From positions 102,740,020-102,804,019 of the forward strand of contig OX235272.1 of NCBI GenBank assembly GCA_944472155.2: DNA of 64,000 nt, in the 5' to 3' direction. This DNA is from Trichobilharzia szidati. Lineage: Eukaryota; Platyhelminthes; Trematoda; Strigeidida; Schistosomatidae. The position numbers and the translations under genes are program-made. Positions 1 through 12,115 of this stretch are shown here, piece by piece (position 1 is the stretch's first letter; every line of letters starts with the position of its first letter). Below the pieces are notes generated by a model. That model was not told the DNA's origin and did no database searches. It saw only the letters and a list, made by a program, of their open reading frames with translations.

Positions 1-29
1 AGCTCAGGAAGTGAGTATATTGTCCAGTG

Positions 30-545
30 GAATTAGGTTCAAAAGAAATTTGCACAGCTACTTTCTTCTTTGAAACTATCTTTTAACTTTGTTAATTTTT
101 ACAATTCTAGCTAATTATATTAACTTGTTTCTACTTTATGTAACTCTTCTGAGTCATCCTATTCTTCTTAGTCATCTTCGCTATTTTAAATTTCTTGGTT
201 ATGTAGGAATTTGTTACTAACCCATATGAATTAACTTATCTTGAATTCCGTAAATAAATAATTTTCACCCCTTCCTCCTTCAAAACTTAAATATCTTGTT
301 ACTAATATCTATTAGTTAGTTGATGTTTTGATGACTTTTCACCTGTTAATTCCACCCACTCACCCTCGCCACCTGTACCTAAAACTGATTAACTAAAATG
401 ACCACTTGATTGGTAAAAGGATTTCGATGTATAAAACGACTATATATTAGTGTAGAGCCAGTCATCCGATGATGAGGAAGTAAGTGAATTGAATTGAAAA
501 GGAATCCATATTTCTTCGTTCAATCTGTTGTCTTTTCTAAATAAA
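30..545 (+). mobile_element. Penelope-like element, 3' end
   Basis: The start carries a short piece resembling the conserved PLE C-terminus (FKRNL-like, matching the QKKFVQ region of better copies). An untranslated tail follows, ending near 540 in a motif with GTAGAGCCA and TTTCTTCGTTCAATCTGTTG. The same tail occurs reversed at 33310-33720 and in short form at 2010-2090 and 34040-34115. The RT domain is absent. Confidence 0.6.
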
Positions 546-734
546 ATAATTTTTGATACCCTGTCGATTACTAGTGACAAAGATGGAATCAGGAAACAAC
601 GCCCAAGTTGTTGTGTAATTTGAGATATCTGTCAAAAAATAAGTCATTCGAAAATTTGTAAAACAAAATCAATGTTAAGGATCGCAGTCTTAGATTTCAT
701 GCTCACTAAATGTAAGGCTTTTGAATCTAGTTAC

Positions 735-1345
735 CTTGAGATCAGCTATTTATAGGATTGAGAATTGATTTGTCTAGTATTTCTCGTCGAATTTCCGAAC
801 ATCACCCTGTGTGGTTAAGCAAAGGACAAACAAAATCTATTCACAGCGCTATTCTATCTCATCTTGTGGATACAGAACACAAGATTGACGTTAAACATGC
901 TTTCAGAGTCATTTACCGCATACCAACGAATCTCAATTTCGCCTTAAGAGTTCGACTACTAAATATTGCTGAGGCTGTGGGGTCCACATTAAGAAGCCTA
1001 ATTTATGCATCCAAAAGAAGTTAGTTCAGACATTATCATTACCTTGGCCATCTAGGTTCGAATGATCCTCAAGTTTTGTAGAAGTTTTCCTAATTTTAGT
1101 TGATATTCTATTTGCTATTACATTTTTATTATTATTATAATTTAAGCATCTTTAATGAACTGTAATTGCATTGATCATACTTTACAAATCGATATTATTT
1201 AAAAAACACTAATATTGTTATTGACTACTAATCTAGAATATTCTATGTATATAAACATATGTATATAATTGTAGAGCCAGAAGAGGAAATTATCGAAAAG
1301 GATATTCTTTGCTCGATTATTTTGTGTTTTATAGATGTCTGAAAG
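735..1345 (+). mobile_element. Penelope-like element: GIY-YIG C-terminal fragment plus 3' tail
   Basis: An open frame of 88 codons (758-1024) contains ISRRISEHHPVWLSKGQ, the R-x-x-EH helix of the GIY-YIG nuclease, and continues through the conserved FRVIYRIPTNLNFALRVRLL region. The upstream YIG segment is present but frameshifted. The 3' tail to about 1345 is closely matched at 58560-58850, marking a second copy of the same subfamily. No RT domain remains. Confidence 0.75.
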
Positions 1346-1364
1346 AATATTTTTGCAGTGTATT

Positions 1365-2090
1365 TCAGTTGATAGGAATTATTAAAAAGACGGTTGCAGA
1401 GAAGAAGAAAAAGAAAATTTTCTTCTCAACGAAGTCATCAACTAGACAGCTGTACATTCGTGCATTTATAGTAGTGAATGGATGAGAAAGTTCCAGAATT
1501 ATCTCAGGTCAAACGTCAAATTAAATAAAATTGCAAAGTGTAATAATCAGGAAGATCGGGTGGAAAAGACATAATAAGATTACAATTACTGTAAAGCTTG
1601 AGTTTTTGTACGAATTACGGGTTGAGGACGTAGTAAATAACAAAGTAGGTAGGAAGTTCGGACATACATATATAAAATAAAAAACATGATTATACCAGTT
1701 CACTTGCTCGTGTGGAGCCGAGTACATTGGCCGTACTATGAGTCCGCTTGCAAAGTGCTCTCGGGAACGCTATCCAGCATGGTTAGCAAACGGAGAACAC
1801 AGGGGTGTGTACAGTTTGGTAACAGAACATCTGCTGGTGAATTCAGGACATTCAGCTTCATTCGAAAAATCCTTCAGAGTCATATATAATATCCAATCAA
1901 ACTTATCAAAGGGAGTGAAATCATAGCAACTTCTCCATCATATCTAGGAAGTGCTGAGGCACTGAAGATCCAAAACCTCAAGCCCAAGCTATGTATTCAA
2001 AAGTCGTTTTAAAAGATGAGGAAGTAATCGAATTGAATTGAAAAGGAATGGCATATTTCTTCACTCAATCTGTTGTTTTTTCTAAATGAG
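1365..2090 (+). mobile_element. Penelope-like element: GIY-YIG domain with intact CGAEYIG motif
   Basis: Frame reading from about 1690 gives YQFTCSCGAEYIGRT and then a continuous frame to a TAG at 1924, including the ERYPAWLANGEH helix and FRVIYNIQSNLSKG. The C-terminus (LKPKLCIQK) resumes after the stop near 1950-2010. The part from 1365 to 1690 matches the flanks of the element at 41.06-42.17 kb and includes remnants of the linker between RT and nuclease. The catalytic YIG and the R/EH residues survive, but the protein is truncated. Confidence 0.72.
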
Positions 2091-2519
2091 TAAATCGGAG
2101 TTTGGGCATATTTAAACACTTGGATATATAATCATATTATGTGAATATCTTCAGGAATGAATTATGAAATGAATGGACAGTAGAATTTTCTAAACAATGT
2201 ATTGGTTTCACTTTTTTGGAGTACTTTTCAACATCGAAGGCTGTATGAACTTGTCATCAGCATCTTAGGACTTCTGACGGATATTATATTCGTAGATCAT
2301 ACATTTCATAGACACTAATAATATATATGAAGACATGTTTCGTATAATTATAAGAAACGACTTTCAAAAGTTCTGCTACAGCGAAGAGGATGGGGTTGCT
2401 GAGTGCAAATATTCGATATTCATCGAGGATGCTAAAGTATATCGTAGCTGCGTTTCGTATTTATTCGCATATATTTTGAAGTGGTGATGTGCATGGAATG
2501 AACTGATTTCAAGTCGATC

Positions 2520-2700
2520 ACGAAATGGTAGAAGTTACAGAACTACTGGAAGCACCAGACAGTTGTTTCCCCTAGTTTGGGACCCCTCAGTAGTATGCAT
2601 TCACGCACTCACATGGGATGGAAGCCAGAACCTCCGGTTTACGACGCCAGCGAGTTGACCGTTCAGCCATTGATGTCAGCTTATCATTTAACTTGTAATA
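2520..2700 (-). repeat. tRNA-derived SINE with degenerate hammerhead (partial)
   Basis: Read on the minus strand, a tRNA-like A/B-box region is followed by GGTCCCAAACTAGGGGAAAC, the decayed remnant of a hammerhead core. It belongs to the same family as the copies at 3.2, 9.1, 24.1 and 40.4 kb. Confidence 0.6.
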
Positions 2701-3227
2701 AATCAAATTCTTGCAAATTGAAACTTTAGGATTATTCCTTTGCTTCCTTGTGGCTGACTACGAGATGATGTTCCTGAAATTCCAGTCATAAGTTGTAATT
2801 AGAGGGGTGTGGAAACAAACGCTCACTGATAACAGCCAGTAGTGGCACTATATATCACGAATTGCTGGAAATTGGAACCTACTAGTTGTTAGATTCACTC
2901 CGGCTGAATGGGTGATGAATGAGTGCGCTGAAGGTCATGGGATCAATCACTAATGCGGTGATGGGTCAGTACAACTGAGGAGTCCAAAATGAGGATGTGG
3001 CAGCTGCGCAGCACTCGGTGATTTTCAATGGTTTTCTGCATACATCTTGTGTATAGAGTGAACATTTTATAATTTGAATAATAAAATGTTGCTTCGGTGA
3101 AGTGCTTATCTACTGTTCAGTGGTCCCTGGAATTTATCGATTTTCAGGGTGATGAAAATGGCTAGGTGGTAAGTATGCTGCTTTGGCTGAAGGGATTTGG
3201 ACTGGTTAATTTACTAGCCACAACTAA

Positions 3228-3540
3228 AAACAAAGTTAATTGATTGAAGGATTTCATCATGGGCTGACATCAGTTAGAGAACCATTGGAAAACCTGCAGG
3301 GAGTACTGGACAGCTGTTTCGTCCTAGTTTGCAACTCCTCGGCAGTACGCACCTCGCGGTGTTCGAATCCAGGACCTTCTGGTTACAAGCCTAACGACCT
3401 CATAGACCATTAAGCCACTGGAACCCGATCCAATGGCCGGCCCACGAATTCTAACTTTTGTCGATTCATGACAGTGAGACCACTAACTGATGTCAGCTCA
3501 TGATGAAGTCCTCCTCCCAATCAAACAAAGTCACTACGAG
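3228..3540 (-). repeat. tRNA-derived SINE with mirrored ends
   Basis: The minus strand carries a tRNA-like promoter region (CCCAGTGGCTTAATGGTCTATGAGG, B box GGATTCGAAC) followed by a hammerhead-like segment around TTGCAAACTAGGACGAAAC. The first ~50 bases (GATTTCATCATG..GCTGACATCAGTTAGAG) reappear inverted at 3485-3535, so the copy is bounded by inverted repeats. Confidence 0.7.
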
Positions 3541-4084
3541 ACTAATACTAGAATAAACAAAGTTAATTATTATGACATAACTACCCATCATAATGTACCT
3601 ACATCTTGGTCAGCTATGTGATTCCTTCGCGTGGATTACTTTATCTTGTTGGTCAGACAGCTTGTAATACCACTAAAACTAATGGATAGAGAAAGCGGCC
3701 TGCTTAGAAATTGGGCTACCAAAAACTTCCATCTCTTATATTGCACATATGTTTTCTCTCATTCGATATGTTCTAATCGATTAAGATATGACCTCTATTG
3801 GTATTATCTACTCTTGTATGTATTTAAAATGAATTTCTTCAAGGGGACAAAGCCGATATATGGTATAATGGAATGGTTTGTGCTTTAGTGCTCAGAGATC
3901 ATTGTGTCACAGGATATACCACAGTCAGTTAATATTTCACTTGAAAATGTTGTACGAAGGGAAAATATCATGTAGCAAACTCCTCTGAAAATTGTGTACA
4001 CTTTGTAAATACTGTCCAGAATAAAGATGTCATTGTTATTTAAAACAATTAGTTCCCTTTATGAATTTAGATAAAGCAATAAGA

Positions 4085-5310
4085 AGACGTAATTTGTCTG
4101 AATCGTGTAATGTGTATTTGCACAACACATTTCGAACAATCTGATCACACACGGACTTGTCATAGGAATATATATGAAATTAATAAAGAGTTAAGAGGTG
4201 AGAAAACAGACTTAGGTCAAGTTTAAAAGACATATTGAAGGTCAAAATAAAAATGAAGATCAATAAACCAAATAAGAGAGGTAATAGTACGTCTGCTATG
4301 GTATCGAAACGAAATTTACCAAAGAAGGTTGAATGTAATGACGAATTTGTTTTCGAACGCATAAAGATGGTTTAAACCTCCTAATTGCCAGCTAGGGCTT
4401 CCATAAACTTTAGGATACGCCCCAAACAAGTCTTACAGATAGGTTTAAGAGATCCGTTAACGTCAATTTTATATCCTGTCTCTATAATATGTTTCGCATT
4501 GGAGGAGTTAGGTCTCCTGTTCTCACCATTACTGGGTTCTGAAGATTCCATTTGTTTCTGGAGCCATTTAGGAATATGCTCTGAAGCCAGCCCTTACTTG
4601 CAGAGATCGATGAGTCCTTCCTATGTATGTGTGTCCACACGTACATTCAAACTGGTAAATACAGAGTGGGATGTGACATTATTTTTCCCAGGTTCTAAGG
4701 GCTTAGACGGATGGATATATCGGCTTCACATTCTAAATTATTCCGATCCTTGCTGCATAAAACGTCTTTTTAACGAAAGCTTTTAACATCTGTCGAGTTA
4801 CTAAGACGCTTTAATCACCCATATAGGGCAGATTGTTGTACACGTCTTTCTTAGGGGCGAGATGGAGAGTGGGTCTTGTTGTTTTGACTACTTATATCTC
4901 CAGATGAACTTGTTTGGATAATTATTATCAGCCAGAGCTTGTGTCAATTTTCTTCCTTCGTCATTAAGTTTGTCTTCGGTGCCTATTCTCTGGATTCTGC
5001 TGACGAAGCACCTCATTACAGCCCTTTTGTACCCATAATTAAGACATTCTCTTGGGCAGTAACGTGTTGATCTCTGGGTAGACGTACTATTACCTCTACT
5101 ATTTGGTTTAGTGATCTTCATTGTTATTTTGACCTTCAATATTTCGTTTTAACTTGACTTAAGTCTATTTTTTTTTACTCTTAACTCTTTCTTAATTTCA
5201 TATATATTCCTATGACAAGTCCGTGTGTGATCAGATTGTTCGAAATTTGTTGCGCAAATACACATTACACAGGAATCAGACGAATCACGTCTTCTTATTG
5301 TTATTATTAA
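4085..5310 (-). mobile_element. Rearranged, RT-less Penelope-like derivative with ~200-bp inverted ends
   Basis: The minus strand encodes remnants of a PLE: an N-terminal piece (KITKPNSRGNS) fused to the post-RT region (RCFVSRIQRIGTEDKLNDEGRK, then NNYPNKFI), followed by a decayed nuclease segment reading CIYQFECTCGHTYIGRTHR at about 4655-4605. The RT domain is missing. Positions 4085-4290 repeat 5070-5310 in inverse orientation, including the ACGGACTTGTCATAGGAATATATATG block. A second copy at 38.65-39.86 kb shares the same internal junction and the same inverted ends. Known PLEs often have inverted terminal pseudo-LTRs; the shared deletion suggests a non-autonomous subfamily. Confidence 0.75.
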
Positions 5311-6061
5311 AACTCCTGTTGTCTGACCTAATGTATTTAAGACAACAAGATGATGAGAAATTATAGAAGTACGCGACCACAACACACTTCTATTTTTCTT
5401 TTACTGTCGTCAAATGTTTGCGTTATCTTTCTTTGAACCTTGGAGATGAAATGTTTGAAGCTCAATTGGTTCCTTGAATTTTTTCAATTCCATACAGTTT
5501 CGTTATAAAAGTAATCTATCTGTAAACAGTTTCCTCAGTTGAAAAGGCATGAAATGATTTCTTGAAGGAGCTGTGATAATCCTGACTGGAATGTAACAGA
5601 AATTTATGAGGAGTTTGTCTGTTAACGTGAAATGTGAACTAAAAATATTAACGGTGGCTCCCAGACAATCTCACCTTATGGTTAACAACTCTACGTGATA
5701 CACTTGTGAAGTGATCTCCAGTGGCTGACATGCACTAATGTCAAAAACCCCTCACACATAAATTAAGATACCGCGCACCATTACTGGCCATTTTTGTCTC
5801 GTGATTTACATAAAATTCCTTGTAATAATAATCTGCTTTATTCCAAAACAGACAGTACTTATAATAATACATAATGGAATTTTCAGCATTTGTCACAATA
5901 TTGTATCTGATTTACTCAAAATATAAATGAAAGTAACAGTCGACAGTTACAGTAGGAATAAAGTCAAAATGTGGAAAATAAAGATTGAGAACAGTTACTA
6001 TATTAGTAATAATAACAGTGGGTTTGTTTCAAACAGTGTTGGAAAAATCCCCATTTTGACA

Positions 6062-7197
6062 TTTAGAAAACAGAAAGATTGAGCGAAGAAATATTTACTT
6101 TTCAATTAGATCCTCACCTCACTCTGGCTCTATTCTAATATACACGTATAGCATTTTTATTACAATACACAACAGTTTGCCAATCAAGTGGCACTGAAAT
6201 GTTTGTTAACAATAATTAGTCAGTGTCAAAATGTCGATGGGTTGATAATAAAAAACGAAGAAAATCAATACACATTTAAAAGGTAGAAATGGTTAGAATA
6301 AATTAATTTTAGGAGGATAACACATTATTAAACAAGAAGTGGTCAGAAAAAATAAAATAATTTGGACAATTATAATTTTTAAATGTTTAGGGAGCCAAGG
6401 TAAGGAAAGTGGTTGTACAAATTTCTTCTGAACACACAAGTTTGGCTTCTTCAGGTGGATTCCTACTGCTTCAGCTGTCTGTAGAAGACGAACTCGTAGA
6501 GCAAAATTAAGATTAGTAAGAATGCGATAGATAATGTTAAATGCTGTATTAACGTCAACCTTGTGCTCACTGTCTACAGGGTGTGCTAAAATAGAGCTAC
6601 AAACAGATCTTGATTGTCCCTTGCTTAACCATGTTGGATGATGTTCAGAAATACGACGATGAACCTGCCTAATTGTACGCTCAATGTAGCTGGCTCCGCA
6701 GCTGCAGTCAAACTGGTAGACACACATCGAAGAGGCAAAATTAGGTAGGTTATCCTTATTTCTCGAACATAGAATAGGGGTGGTTTTGAAGAGACAAAGT
6801 ACCTCTGCTGCATAATAAGCCCTTTTAACTGCATTCTTCAAGCGTTGTGTTATTATTTCGCTGCTGTTGTCACCGAGGAACTGCAATTTTATGAACATTG
6901 GTTTTTTCGGAACTGTCGCCATACTGATTATCTTAGGTGCTGAATTCATATTTTTCTCAATGAATTTATCTGGATAACCATTTTTTCTAAGTAATTCGCT
7001 AATAATCCGAAGCTCCTCATTGAGGCAGTCGTCTGAACAGATTAACCTAGCTTTATGAACCAGACACTTTACCAGGTTACGTTTATATTTCAAAAATAAA
7101 AATGCTATATATGTTAGAGTAGAGCCAGAGATGAGGATCTATTTGAAAAGTAAATATTTCTTCGCTCAATCTTTTTGTTTTCAAACAGTATTGTTGA
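6062..7197 (-). mobile_element. Penelope-like element with 266-codon GIY-YIG frame and inverted ends
   Basis: A continuous minus-strand frame (7093-6293) covers the post-RT linker (LNEELRIISELLRKNGYPDKFI), the nuclease core (CVYQFDCSCGASYIERT..VHRRISEHHPTWLSKGQ) and the conserved C-terminus (LCVQKKFVQPLSLPWL). The YIG glycine is replaced by Glu (SYIE), which may impair the nuclease. The RT domain is absent. The flanks 6062-6165 and 7090-7197 are inverted copies containing ATTGAGCGAAGAAATATTTA, the pseudo-LTR arrangement typical of PLEs. The same terminal sequence forms the palindrome at 28.5-29.1 kb. Confidence 0.8.
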
Positions 7198-7429
7198 TAC
7201 AGTTTAAAAATTTTAGTATGTTATATAGTATTGAATTTAATTTCCTCTTGATACAGCATGGTGAAGGGAAAAACAAAAAATAACAGTTATTACACAGCTT
7301 AAATGATGTTTACACTTATGGGAAAATAAACAAAAAGAAGGTGAGAGGATTATAAATATACAAAGAATGATAATAGTAAAGCTTGGTGGAATAAGGATGG
7401 AGAAAATTGTTTATTTACTAGTACAAAGA

Positions 7430-8265
7430 AGGTTAGTTAGTTAGTTAGGTCGTATCTGACAACATCTGCATCACATAACACGCTTGCCAGATATGCTATC
7501 ATGAAATTTGCAGATTTAGGCGTGGGTGCATAAAGTCTTTTGGAATGACTTCTTGTTTTACCTGTGGAGACACAAGGTGAGAGCTGCGAGTGCTGCGATA
7601 GATGTTCACAGTTCGACAAAATCTCTTTAGCAAATTTGTTGTATGAAATCAAGTGCCTATCACTGACGATGTCAACGATCGATATGGTCCAATGGGATGC
7701 ACTATTCGCCCTACAGACTGACAGTCTTCAGAGTTCTACGAAATATGACATAGTCATTTTTAAGCAACCCAGGAAAGAATAGGGGGTGGAGAGTAAAGAA
7801 GAGTAGCTCAAATGTACGAGTTGACAAACTGTAAGAGGAGGAGGTGTTGAATTATGCCTGAGTGCCTTAACTTCTTAATGTAAAAAGTTTAACAGAATAT
7901 ATTTTTAGAAGTCGCTAGGACGTGGGAAGATCGGGATAAATGACAAGAAAGAATTAGTCCAGGATATTTAACGTCAGACTTGATTTCTTTACATCACTAT
8001 CATCAATTTTACAACGGTTACAGGAATCAACAGTTTGAAATTTGGAAGGATTTAGTTTAAGACCATTAGACGAAGACCATTTGCTGACTCCTGATAGAAA
8101 GCTGTTCATCTTAGTACAGTCTAGCTGGGAGTTAACAGACATTGAAATAGTTAGATCGTCGGCATACTTAACAAAGTTCATTTTATCATCAGAATGAGGC
8201 AAGCCATGCAAGAAGAAAGAAAACAGGAAAGGAGAATTTCTCTGTTTAACCTATTTTTAAGTTTT
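7430..8265 (-). mobile_element. Non-LTR retrotransposon (LINE) remnant with YADD motif
   Basis: Minus-strand frame 8211-7954 reads NFVKYADDLTISMSVNS, the catalytic YADD of reverse transcriptase, then SKWSSSNGLKLNPSK, typical of CR1/Jockey-type RTs. Just upstream the reading SPFLFSFFLHGLP fits the preceding RT block. A second minus frame (7652-7437) may be the C-terminal tail. The element is broken by frameshifts and lacks the endonuclease. The clade is uncertain. Confidence 0.6.
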
Positions 8266-8699
8266 TCCTCGTATTGGTGATATTGAAAGCTGAAATGATG
8301 AGAGTGAAACTATAATAATTCAAATTAAATTCATGAAATATCAGGAAAAACTTTGAGGTATTATCATCTATGTGTAAGAATCTTGGAAAATAAATAATTA
8401 AGTCATGTAGGAGAGGAATTTATCATTTTCTTTTACACTACATCATCCTCCACATTTGCATGTTCATCATTGAAGATCAAGGTTCACACTGTACCTTAAC
8501 GCAAGTATTCTTTAGCCACAGTTAAGGACAAAGTTGAAAGATGTGTGGAGAGAGTAATGTATTTCTCCCACAGCTCACTCCTCAAAGAAATGAGGTATAG
8601 GAACGGTTTTTACTCAAGAATGTAACGCTGAAGTTCTGGTCTAGAAGGTTAATGAAAGTTTCACACCACAACTAGACTAAATCTGCTAACCTTAGCAAA

Positions 8700-8940
8700 A
8701 AACTACACTTTTTTTTAATTCCTTTACGTCCCCAGTGGAACATAGAGCTTAAAGTTTCAGTACCAGTAATATTTGTCTTTACGGGATGGGGTTGCTAGCC
8801 TCATGCCTCCCAACCCTCCCTCTTTACCAGTCTCATTATTAGTTTAGCGAGATTAAGGAGTGGATCGGTCGGGGGTCAAACCCCGAGCCACATACGTGGT
8901 TGACGAGTATCCTACAGCTATGCTACCGACGCCCGAAAAT
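8700..8940 (-). repeat. tRNA-derived SINE, second family
   Basis: Read on the minus strand, a tRNA-like head (GTCGGTAGCATAGCTGTAGG..., B box GGTTTGACCCC) is followed by a body with GGGAGGCATGAGGCTAGCAACC and ends in TTTAAGCTCTATGTTCCACTGG and an A-rich tail. Related copies lie at 28.03-28.29, 42.39-42.62 and 57.94-58.10 kb. The cloverleaf is too diverged for a functional tRNA. Confidence 0.65.
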
Positions 8941-8999
8941 CTTCACTAACACTCCATGATCATATTTAGTGTGATAAAATAATTTCCAAGAGTAAGTTT

Positions 9000-9345
9000 G
9001 TAAGGATTTGTCTGATCGGTATTCAGCACAAACACTCGCCAATAACAATGGCTGCTGCCAGTCTCGGTAAAATCACAAATGGACAGAAGTTAGAATTCAT
9101 GGACTAGCCATTGAAGAGTAGCGGCCCAGTGGCTGAAGAGTATACGAGCTCTGCCTCATAACTGGAAAGTCCAGGGTCCGAACCTTGGCGGTGGATGCGT
9201 ACTGATAATGAGTCCCAAACTAGGCTGATGAAACAGCTGTCTGTTCAGTACTCCCTGCTGGTTTTCACTGGTTCTCTAACTGATATCAATCCATGGTGAA
9301 ACTCAAAAACAAATGAAATCCTTACAAACCAAATTCTTGAAAAGT
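9000..9345 (+). repeat. tRNA-derived SINE with hammerhead-like segment, first of a tandem pair
   Basis: A tRNA-like region (GCCCAGTGGCTGAAGAGTATACGAG, B box GGTCCGAACC) is followed by CTGATAATGAGTCCCAAACTAGG and then GATGAAAC. This is a hammerhead-like core with an insertion in the CTGANGA box, so cleavage is doubtful. The 3' end reads ATCAATCCATGGTGAAACTC. It lies head-to-tail with the next copy. Confidence 0.7.
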
Positions 9346-9349
9346 AATC

Positions 9350-9690
9350 TGATGCTCACTAGTAGTGACTGGCTACAGGATGGAGTTTCCTAGCGTTCTG
9401 GTGAGAAGTCGTGACCAGTGACAGGTCCATCCAGTCAAGTGTGAGGATGGATGTCCCACCGATGAAATTGGTTGGTGCCAGTCGCGCTAAATCAATAAAT
9501 GGTAGAAGTGAGAATTCATCCTCTGACCACTGAGTTGAGTCACTTGGCTGAATGGTCTACAAGCCCTCTAACCTTGTAATCGGAAAATCCTGTGGGTGCG
9601 CACAGCTGATGAGTCGCAAACTAGGCTGGCGAAAAAATGGCTGTCCAGTACTCTGGTTCACTAACTGATATCGATCTATGGTCAAACTTT
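9350..9690 (+). repeat. tRNA-derived SINE with hammerhead-like core, second of a tandem pair
   Basis: This has the same family organisation as the preceding copy: body with GACTGGCTACAGG, a tRNA-like region from 9540, then CTGATGAGTCGCAAACTAGG and a GAAA box. Both conserved core boxes survive, but stem II is weakened. Confidence 0.7.
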
Positions 9691-10330
9691 ATAAAATAAT
9701 TGTAAATTTCACTTGTAAACATACAGTATGAATTTATTTCATTATTATTAGTAATATTATTAGTAGTAGTATTAATGGCAACATTTGTGGTTTGATTCTT
9801 CATAATTTTAAAAATGTATCATTATTATTATTTTAATAAACCATTCGAGTAGTAATCAATACTTTCAAATGTTTACTTGATATTATTATTACTATTATAC
9901 ACAAACCATAAGTGAATGAATAATAATTATAATAATATTAAATAAAGTATAAATATTTAATGTATGCTATTTATATCATCAATTTACTTTCAAATATAAA
10001 TGTGAAAAATCGATATTTGACTTCATATACATATATACATATGTATATATATAAAGAGACGTGTACTGTTAACTGATACAAAATAAATAATTTAGTAAAT
10101 AATTCAGTAAATATTTTGTTTTTTTTCAAAAAGTTACAAATCATTTGTTTGAATTTGTTCACTTGAATTTGAGTTCACTTCTAGTGTTATGAAAATGACG
10201 AGTGAAATTATGCCTTGTATATTGATTTATCAGAATGGTGGAATACCTTTGGTGAATTCAATCCAATCCAATCACCCAGGGATTGAATTGTACTTTCAAC
10301 TGTTCACTTTTTAGAAGTTCGATGGTTTTA
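9691..10330. other. AT-rich stretch without recognisable gene
   Basis: Very AT-rich DNA with ATT/TAA trinucleotide-like runs and a TATATACATATG stretch near 10025. Short open frames here are chance frames. Confidence 0.5.
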
Positions 10331-11880
10331 GGCGGTCGAGTCTAGTCGAGTCAGATGAGAAGGCATGAATATTCATTTGTGTTGAAATCTCTACATTGCG
10401 CGTTTCATTCGTTGAATACCTTAGAGTTCTATGCATCCATTCACCTTATCATCATACAGGGTGTGATGTGATCCGATCTGGGACATGATCCTAAATATAT
10501 GTGTATATGCATATTACTAATTGATTGACATTAAGAGTACTTGGACACCATCACTCACATCAACCAGTAGTGCTTGCTAGCCAGATCGAAGCGATGTAAA
10601 CATCGAACGGCTGCTTCGCGCCAGACAGACAGCTCTCCTTTTGGTTCAGTCAATCCACCTACACCACTGACGACTGAGGCAGCATTCTGGCGTGTGTCCA
10701 GTTACTCATGACGATCAATCACAGTAGTAGTACACAGCATCATGCATCTATGCTTGATTTCTTGACATTTAACATTTATGGGATCAAGCAGATGAGATCA
10801 CACATATTGTCATCTGATCCAAAGAAAACTGTGGTAAAATTCCAGCTACAAATCACGAATTAATGTTCAAATCGTAAATCTGGGACAGTCTGTTGAACAC
10901 AGTAAGAGTACCCCATGTTAGATAATTGGAGACAATCGCCCTCAGTCTGGGTTTTGTGTATGTTGACACTCACCAATCTGTCAGCAACGCGTGTCTGCTA
11001 TCTATCTTCAAGGAGTTCAAGCCTCTTCTGAGATTCGAATCCACGTCACTCAACTCAGTGTTCTAGTAGTCAGAGACGTTACCACCACTGACAGCTATCT
11101 CGAATGACAACTGACCTTCTGTAGGACTGTAATGAATGCACCGACTGGTCATTTTTATGAGTTAACAATGTCATATGTACAGTTACTTTTTAATATGGAT
11201 GCTGACTGAACTCTGTCAATGAAGGACAAGTGAAATCGTTAGGTTTCATTACTATGAACCTGCTAACAGATGGTCTTTTATTTCCCGATGAAATCAGAGA
11301 TGTGCAACTACAAATATACACCTGCTCAGTCAGTCAGTGAGTCAGGCAATAGTATGTGTCAGGATCCCTTGTATATTCATTCTACTCACGATCGAAAAAT
11401 GAGTTGTTCGAAGTGTTACAGTGGAGTCAAATTCTTTAATACGTTATTTCAATCTGTCGAAATCAACTATTCAATTTTTCAAGCAGGACTTTTCCAGTTC
11501 AATAAATGAACTAGGCTTGAGTAATTGGCCTTTTGTGGTTATGGTATTGACAAGAATTGCCAGCCAGCCTACACTTACACACATTTCAAGGTTGTATGAC
11601 TCAACTACAAGCTGATGGTGTTAATGATTGAGTAAATCACTTTTCATTGAACACATTTATGCTTACAGATTGTGTATTTCAACTTGGCAATTTGTTACAT
11701 TGATCTGCCTACCGGTTAGAATTGTTTGAATAAATGATGTATCACAATGTGACTAGGTGTGTGTAGACGCGTAACTGAATAGTATAACTGAATTTGATGA
11801 TGTAAAACGGTCGTCTCTTATGCACTACTAACACTGTATCGTCATACAGTGACATCCAAAATGATGTCAGTCCATGAATT
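10330..11880. repeat. Dispersed repeat region with tRNA-like segment
   Basis: The composition is less AT-rich than the neighbouring DNA. On the minus strand near 11100-11030 a tRNA-like A box (AGTGGTGGTAACGTCTCTGACTACTAG) and B box (GATTCGAATCTC) resemble the SINE family seen at 17.3 and 51.2 kb. The rest is unrecognised. The short frames at 11270-11615 have no coding support. Confidence 0.35.
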
Positions 11881-11884
11881 CAGC

Positions 11885-12115
11885 GCCTTCGCTGGCTGTC
11901 TGTCTACCGATAGTGAAGATCAGATGACCAGCGAGAAAGGGGATAAGCAAGAAGGAACTCTGGCGGCAGTTAACGGACCACCACCACCAGCAACCAACAA
12001 CTTACTGCCCAACAAATATGCACAAAGAAATGGAGGTGTGTGTGGCACGCACACATATACACACTGAAGAAACTTTCAAGTGACATCATGCGCCATGCCA
12101 TCAGGTGGAAGAATA
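11885..12115 (+). mobile_element. RTE-like retrotransposon C-terminal fragment
   Basis: The sequence around 12020-12105 aligns by eye with the C-terminal part of the RTE copy at 19180-19260: AGAAATGGAG, then GAAACTTTCAAGTGACATCA. It corresponds to the [17 protein letters not shown] peptide. The 72-codon frame that overlaps it is therefore a by-product, not a host exon. Confidence 0.45.

Noticed and set aside
4385..4786. 133-codon plus frame
   Set aside because: It is the antisense of PLE nuclease and linker remnants on the minus strand; it carries no domain of its own.
11849..12067. 72-codon plus frame with clean codon usage, taken at first for a host exon
   Set aside because: Its 3' part aligns with the [17 protein letters not shown] region of the RTE copies in another frame, so it is retroelement debris.
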